This document shows positions 60,901-64,000 of a DNA stretch of 64,000 bases, piece after piece. Numbering within the stretch: the stretch's first letter is position 1; every line of letters begins with the position of its first letter. The DNA lies in assembly GCA_003991915.1 (NCBI GenBank), contig RQTK01000002.1, forward strand, positions 122,595 to 186,594, written 5' to 3'. Source of the stretch: Elysia chlorotica. Its lineage: Eukaryota; Mollusca; Gastropoda; Plakobranchidae. The notes beneath the pieces are model-generated. The model saw only the letters and a program-made list of their open reading frames with translations, was not told the DNA's origin and searched no databases. The translations under genes and the position numbers were made by a program.

Positions 60901-63658
60901 AAATAACTACTGCCCAGAGAAAAAGTTCACCTCCCAACTGTCAAACTAAAATAATGAAAGGGATGACTTTTGTTTTGAGCGAGCACAGAAAGGGAGAGAA
61001 AAAAACAACAGATGTCAAGAAATTAAGGCATGTCTAAACTGTAGAAAATAAAGCGAAGGAAAGAGATTCGATTTGTCAATGCTATATCATGTGCAAGTCC
61101 CAAGACCAACATCAGACAATTTTAATTTCAAATCCTGCCACAGAGGAAAAGAACAGGGACATCCAGAGTGTTATCTCAGCTAGTTACATTATACCGACAC
61201 CAACTCAACTAGTAGTGAACAAGGCAGCTTAACTCAGGGGCCCCAAGAGTATGAGCCATATGCTTCAACATTGAGCCACCTCATGGTGATAATGGAGAAG
61301 ATAGAATGATAATATACAGTTGCAACATCAGGAAACCTTTTTTTCAGGAATGTCTATTATGTGGAGGACAATCTTAAATTAAAATACTGATCATTGCGGC
61401 AATTATTTTTTTTAAATTTTAAGGAAGATTTTAATCAGCATTTCTTGGAAAATTTAAAATTCCAGGATCAAAACAACTCAGGATTACTTCACCACAAACA
61501 AAATTCCAAAATTTCTAGGACAGTGCGGAAGCCCTGTTAAAAGTCTCTTGATATCAGTGGTAGTGCAGAAAAAATACCTGATTTCAATTCAGCAATGTAT
61601 TTTGCCAGCTGCTCCCGTATCCTTTCCGTTCCTTGAATTCTGAACAGTTCCTTCAACTCATGTGCCTCATTACAGGATTTGTCTGCAGTAACATTCACCT
61701 GACAGCAATAAAAAATGAATTATTATTTTGTTTTCACCTTGTTTTTTCTTATGTGACTTTTCAAATGAACCCACTAAAATCATAATTGACTCATAATCAT
61801 GAATATAATTTTTTTTTCTTTACGCTTGCTTTCAAACACTTTGGTGGTCTACTTTCAGCATATTAAGAGTTGTTTTTCTCTTTCTTTAATGACTTATAGG
61901 TGAATTAATTTGGAATTTAAACAAAAAGGAGTGTGGGTGTACAAAAATTATTTTAGTCATTACGTGTAAATGTATAAATAATGTGATAGAGTTATAATAA
62001 TCTTTCTTTTGCCAAGCATCTAACAAGTATTAAAAACTATCCAAATGGATCACATAACACTAACATTTCTGTCAACCAACTTGCACTAATGCAGTGAACA
62101 GATTTTTTTTTATTATAACTACCTGGTATCTCAAACTTGAATGTGTACCAAGCAAAGACTAAAAGCAAATTTTGCATGATTAATATCTGCTGTGTTTTTA
62201 ACTGACAATGAAAGGCCAGGATTAGTGTTTACTATAATCATAGTAATAGGATAATAGAAGGGTTAGGAAGTAAACACATAATTTGTCAAGTGACAATGAT
62301 ATATTTTGTAATTATTACACCAACATATGTCCAAGACTTCGGCTAAAACAATAAAATTTAGATATTCTTACTTGGTAAAAGTATGAACTAATACTTGTGT
62401 ACTTAATAATGCATGGTGGAACCCGCTTTAGAAAAACCTCTAGGGAACAGGTCAAAAAGTTCTTTTAGACCAATTATATATTAAACAGAGACTAAAAAAA
62501 AAGGGATTGGTGCCTTAGCCATAAAGCGGATTCCACTTTATCACTTTCTGCTTATCTTTTACACTATCCACGTATGTATAAAATAAGATAAGTTGAATAT
62601 ATATTATTTGCCACCGCACTCTCTTTCAAACATAAATCTATTCACCCTCTCTTTTACTTAGGGTTTTAATTTGGTTTTTCACTCACCTAAATCAATCATA
62701 GCGCTTTATACAATTATCTTTTTTAATTCCAACCCTTAGAAGACTTTTTAATTAAAAACCATACATCAACAGTCATTCTGTATTTATAATTTCAAACATT
62801 CTAGTGGAGCCAACAATTTTATCTACTTCTGGATGTAAGCAATACTGCCATTCCATCCTGATCCATGATTCTTGTTCAAATATTTTCACTCTAGAAGTAA
62901 CATACTGCAAACAAAAAACTGTTAACTCACATCTATCTCTTTGGGTTCATACTCTTCACTGAGATTCGGAATCACAAACTTTCCTTTGTAAGACTTTTGA
63001 TCTTCATTCAAAATACCTGAAGATAAAAATGACATGCACATGCAGAAAGCATTATACTTAATGGTTCCTTTTCCGAAATAAGGATTTTAAAGTTACCAGG
63101 GTGTCAAAAATCTTGTAAAACTTACAATTTAAATTGCATTTGTGTTCTTGGCTCTTTATATTTGTGTTTGGTTGAATAAGCAAGAAATGAAGGGTTTTTT
63201 TGTTTGTTTGTTGTTATTTCTGTTTTTTTTACTGAAAGGGGCTGAAAACTTCAAAACTACTTAAAATGTTACAAAAACAATAATGGGGTTTTATGTTATA
63301 CAAATATAACTGTAAGACTTCTATTACTTCAAAATAATATCTTGAAAATTTTAAAATTGAATTACTTCAGTCTATGGGTGCTCATTAATAATTTAAAAAA
63401 ATATTTTAAATGCTTACTTACCAGACCACTCTCCTTTGATTTCGAACTCATAAAAAAATATAAGTTTTGCTTTTCGGTTATTTGCACTTGCTTCACCTTC
63501 TATGTGGGTAATTTCCTTTATTTCACAAGTTCCTGAAAGGAAAAAAACAACATGTAATTACACAATTTCACTAAAACCTATGTATGTATAATTCTTATCT
63601 GAGAAGGACAATCTCTTCTTTATTATTAGCCAAAATAAATGACCTGGGGGAGATAGAT

Positions 63659-63717
<59 letters not shown>

Positions 63718-64000
63718 AAATAAAAAATCTTCAAGTATTGATATTAATTGAAAAAAAAAAAGATAAAGTTTCAAAAATCATTAAAACCAGACTAAATTTT
63801 GACTTCATTAAATCAAATATTCGGAATAAATAAATTTGAGCGTTGACATCATTTAACCAATTTTTATTTGAAAATCAATTTCATGTGATCTGAATAATAT
63901 TTTAAATATGAATGGAACTAAAAACAAATATCAGCCACTCACCCTTTTCACTTTCAACCTTAATGCTTTTAAGAAGTTCCTTGATCTTGTCTTTGGACCA
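57915..64000 (-). CDS. AHSA1: Activator of Hsp90 ATPase (AHSA1-type co-chaperone), 5' partial
   Basis: Cytosolic co-chaperone that binds the Hsp90 middle domain and stimulates its ATPase. Exons in transcript order: 64000-63943 (cut by the window edge), 63532-63422, 63016-62931, 61698-61578, 60381-60302, 59733-59581, 59259-59158, 58139-57915. All junctions are GT-AG and phases join, giving 311 residues plus stop; the human protein is 338 (from memory), so about 30-35 N-terminal residues are missing, including the NxNNWHW region. The Aha1 N-terminal domain is recognised by EGEASANNRKAKLIFFYEF and YKGKFVIPNLSEEYEP. The C-terminal AHSA1 (START-like) domain is recognised by ELVxxF-like ELGGN-type spacing, WRVKSWPCEHYSEVTL and the closing RQIFGFGSRIF. 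It converges on USP34. Vertebrate AHSA1 and AHSA2 are later duplicates, so the invertebrate gene may be co-orthologous to both. Confidence 0.94.
58660..58805 (+). mobile_element. SINE-like fragment (AHSA1 last intron)
   Basis: This stretch is richer in GC than its surroundings. Its 3' part, GTGCTGATGTTGGACGTTAAAC followed by CAACCCAACCC, resembles the tail at 44281-44347. A further GC-richer stretch to about 59090 has no recognised identity. Confidence 0.4.
60382..61577 (-). other. AHSA1 intron containing a tRNA-like SINE piece
   Basis: On the minus strand from 61280 downward the sequence GGTGGCTCAATGTTGAAGCA then TATGGCTCATACTCTTGGGG resembles a SINE head (A box GGCTCAATGTTGAAG). The body continues to about 61120. 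The rest of this 1.2 kb intron shows nothing recognisable. Confidence 0.4.
61699..62930 (-). other. AHSA1 intron: one short MITE, otherwise nothing seen
   Basis: Apart from the inverted-repeat element at 62415-62538 this 1.2 kb is plain AT-rich intron sequence. Confidence 0.4.
62415..62538. mobile_element. Short MITE-like inverted repeat element
   Basis: GTGGAACCCGCTTTA at 62416-62430 matches the reverse complement of 62522-62536 at 14 of 15 positions. The element is about 124 bp with no coding capacity. Its start resembles that of the element at 52803. Confidence 0.55.
63661..63720. repeat. (GA)n microsatellite
   Basis: GA run with minor interruptions in the AHSA1 intron between the first two exons of the window. 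Confidence 0.95.

Overview
The window is a piece of an AT-rich animal nuclear genome. Genes are cut into many small exons with GT-AG introns of a few hundred bases, and the introns carry SINE, MITE and LINE debris. The protein sequences and repeat style suggest a lophotrochozoan, most likely a gastropod mollusc; the species is an inference. No prokaryotic gene, CRISPR array, rRNA or tRNA gene is visible.

Positions 1 to about 57.7 kb hold most of one giant plus-strand gene, the orthologue of ubiquitin carboxyl-terminal hydrolase 34 (USP34; the fly orthologue is puffyeye). I could place 76 coding exons from 167 to the stop at 54579. Their lengths sum to 10818 bases, exactly 3606 codons including the stop, and every junction keeps phase. 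Comparison with human USP34 from memory puts the first exon at about human residue 200, so only the first few exons lie outside the window. The catalytic USP core is in exons 36-46 (27401-34167), with the Cys codon at 27493 and the His codon at 32877.

From 57915 to the right edge, on the minus strand, lies the Hsp90 co-chaperone AHSA1-type gene (activator of Hsp90 ATPase). Eight exons cover 311 residues; only the N-terminal part, about 30-35 residues, is off the window. The two genes converge tail to tail. As I recall, human USP34 and AHSA2P have the same convergent arrangement at 2p15, so this looks like ancient conserved microsynteny.

The most unusual pattern is in the introns. Short local tandem duplications repeatedly copy a USP34 splice junction together with the exon edge: exon 12 donor, exon 22 acceptor (three copies), exon 53 acceptor, exon 73 donor, exon 75 acceptor (three copies), and an 8-base duplication at the exon 76 acceptor. 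Intron 10 contains a 2.3 kb TIR element whose body is a near-identical 1.03 kb tandem duplication. Intron 38 contains a 168-bp sequence present twice, 735 bp apart, with an 83-codon ORF and a perfect NRF1-type palindrome between the copies. Three copies of one tRNA-derived SINE, a 5'-truncated LINE with a perfect 12-bp target-site duplication, piggyBac-like and other MITE pieces, and several microsatellites (one holding a 42-base assembly gap) account for much of the remaining intron sequence.
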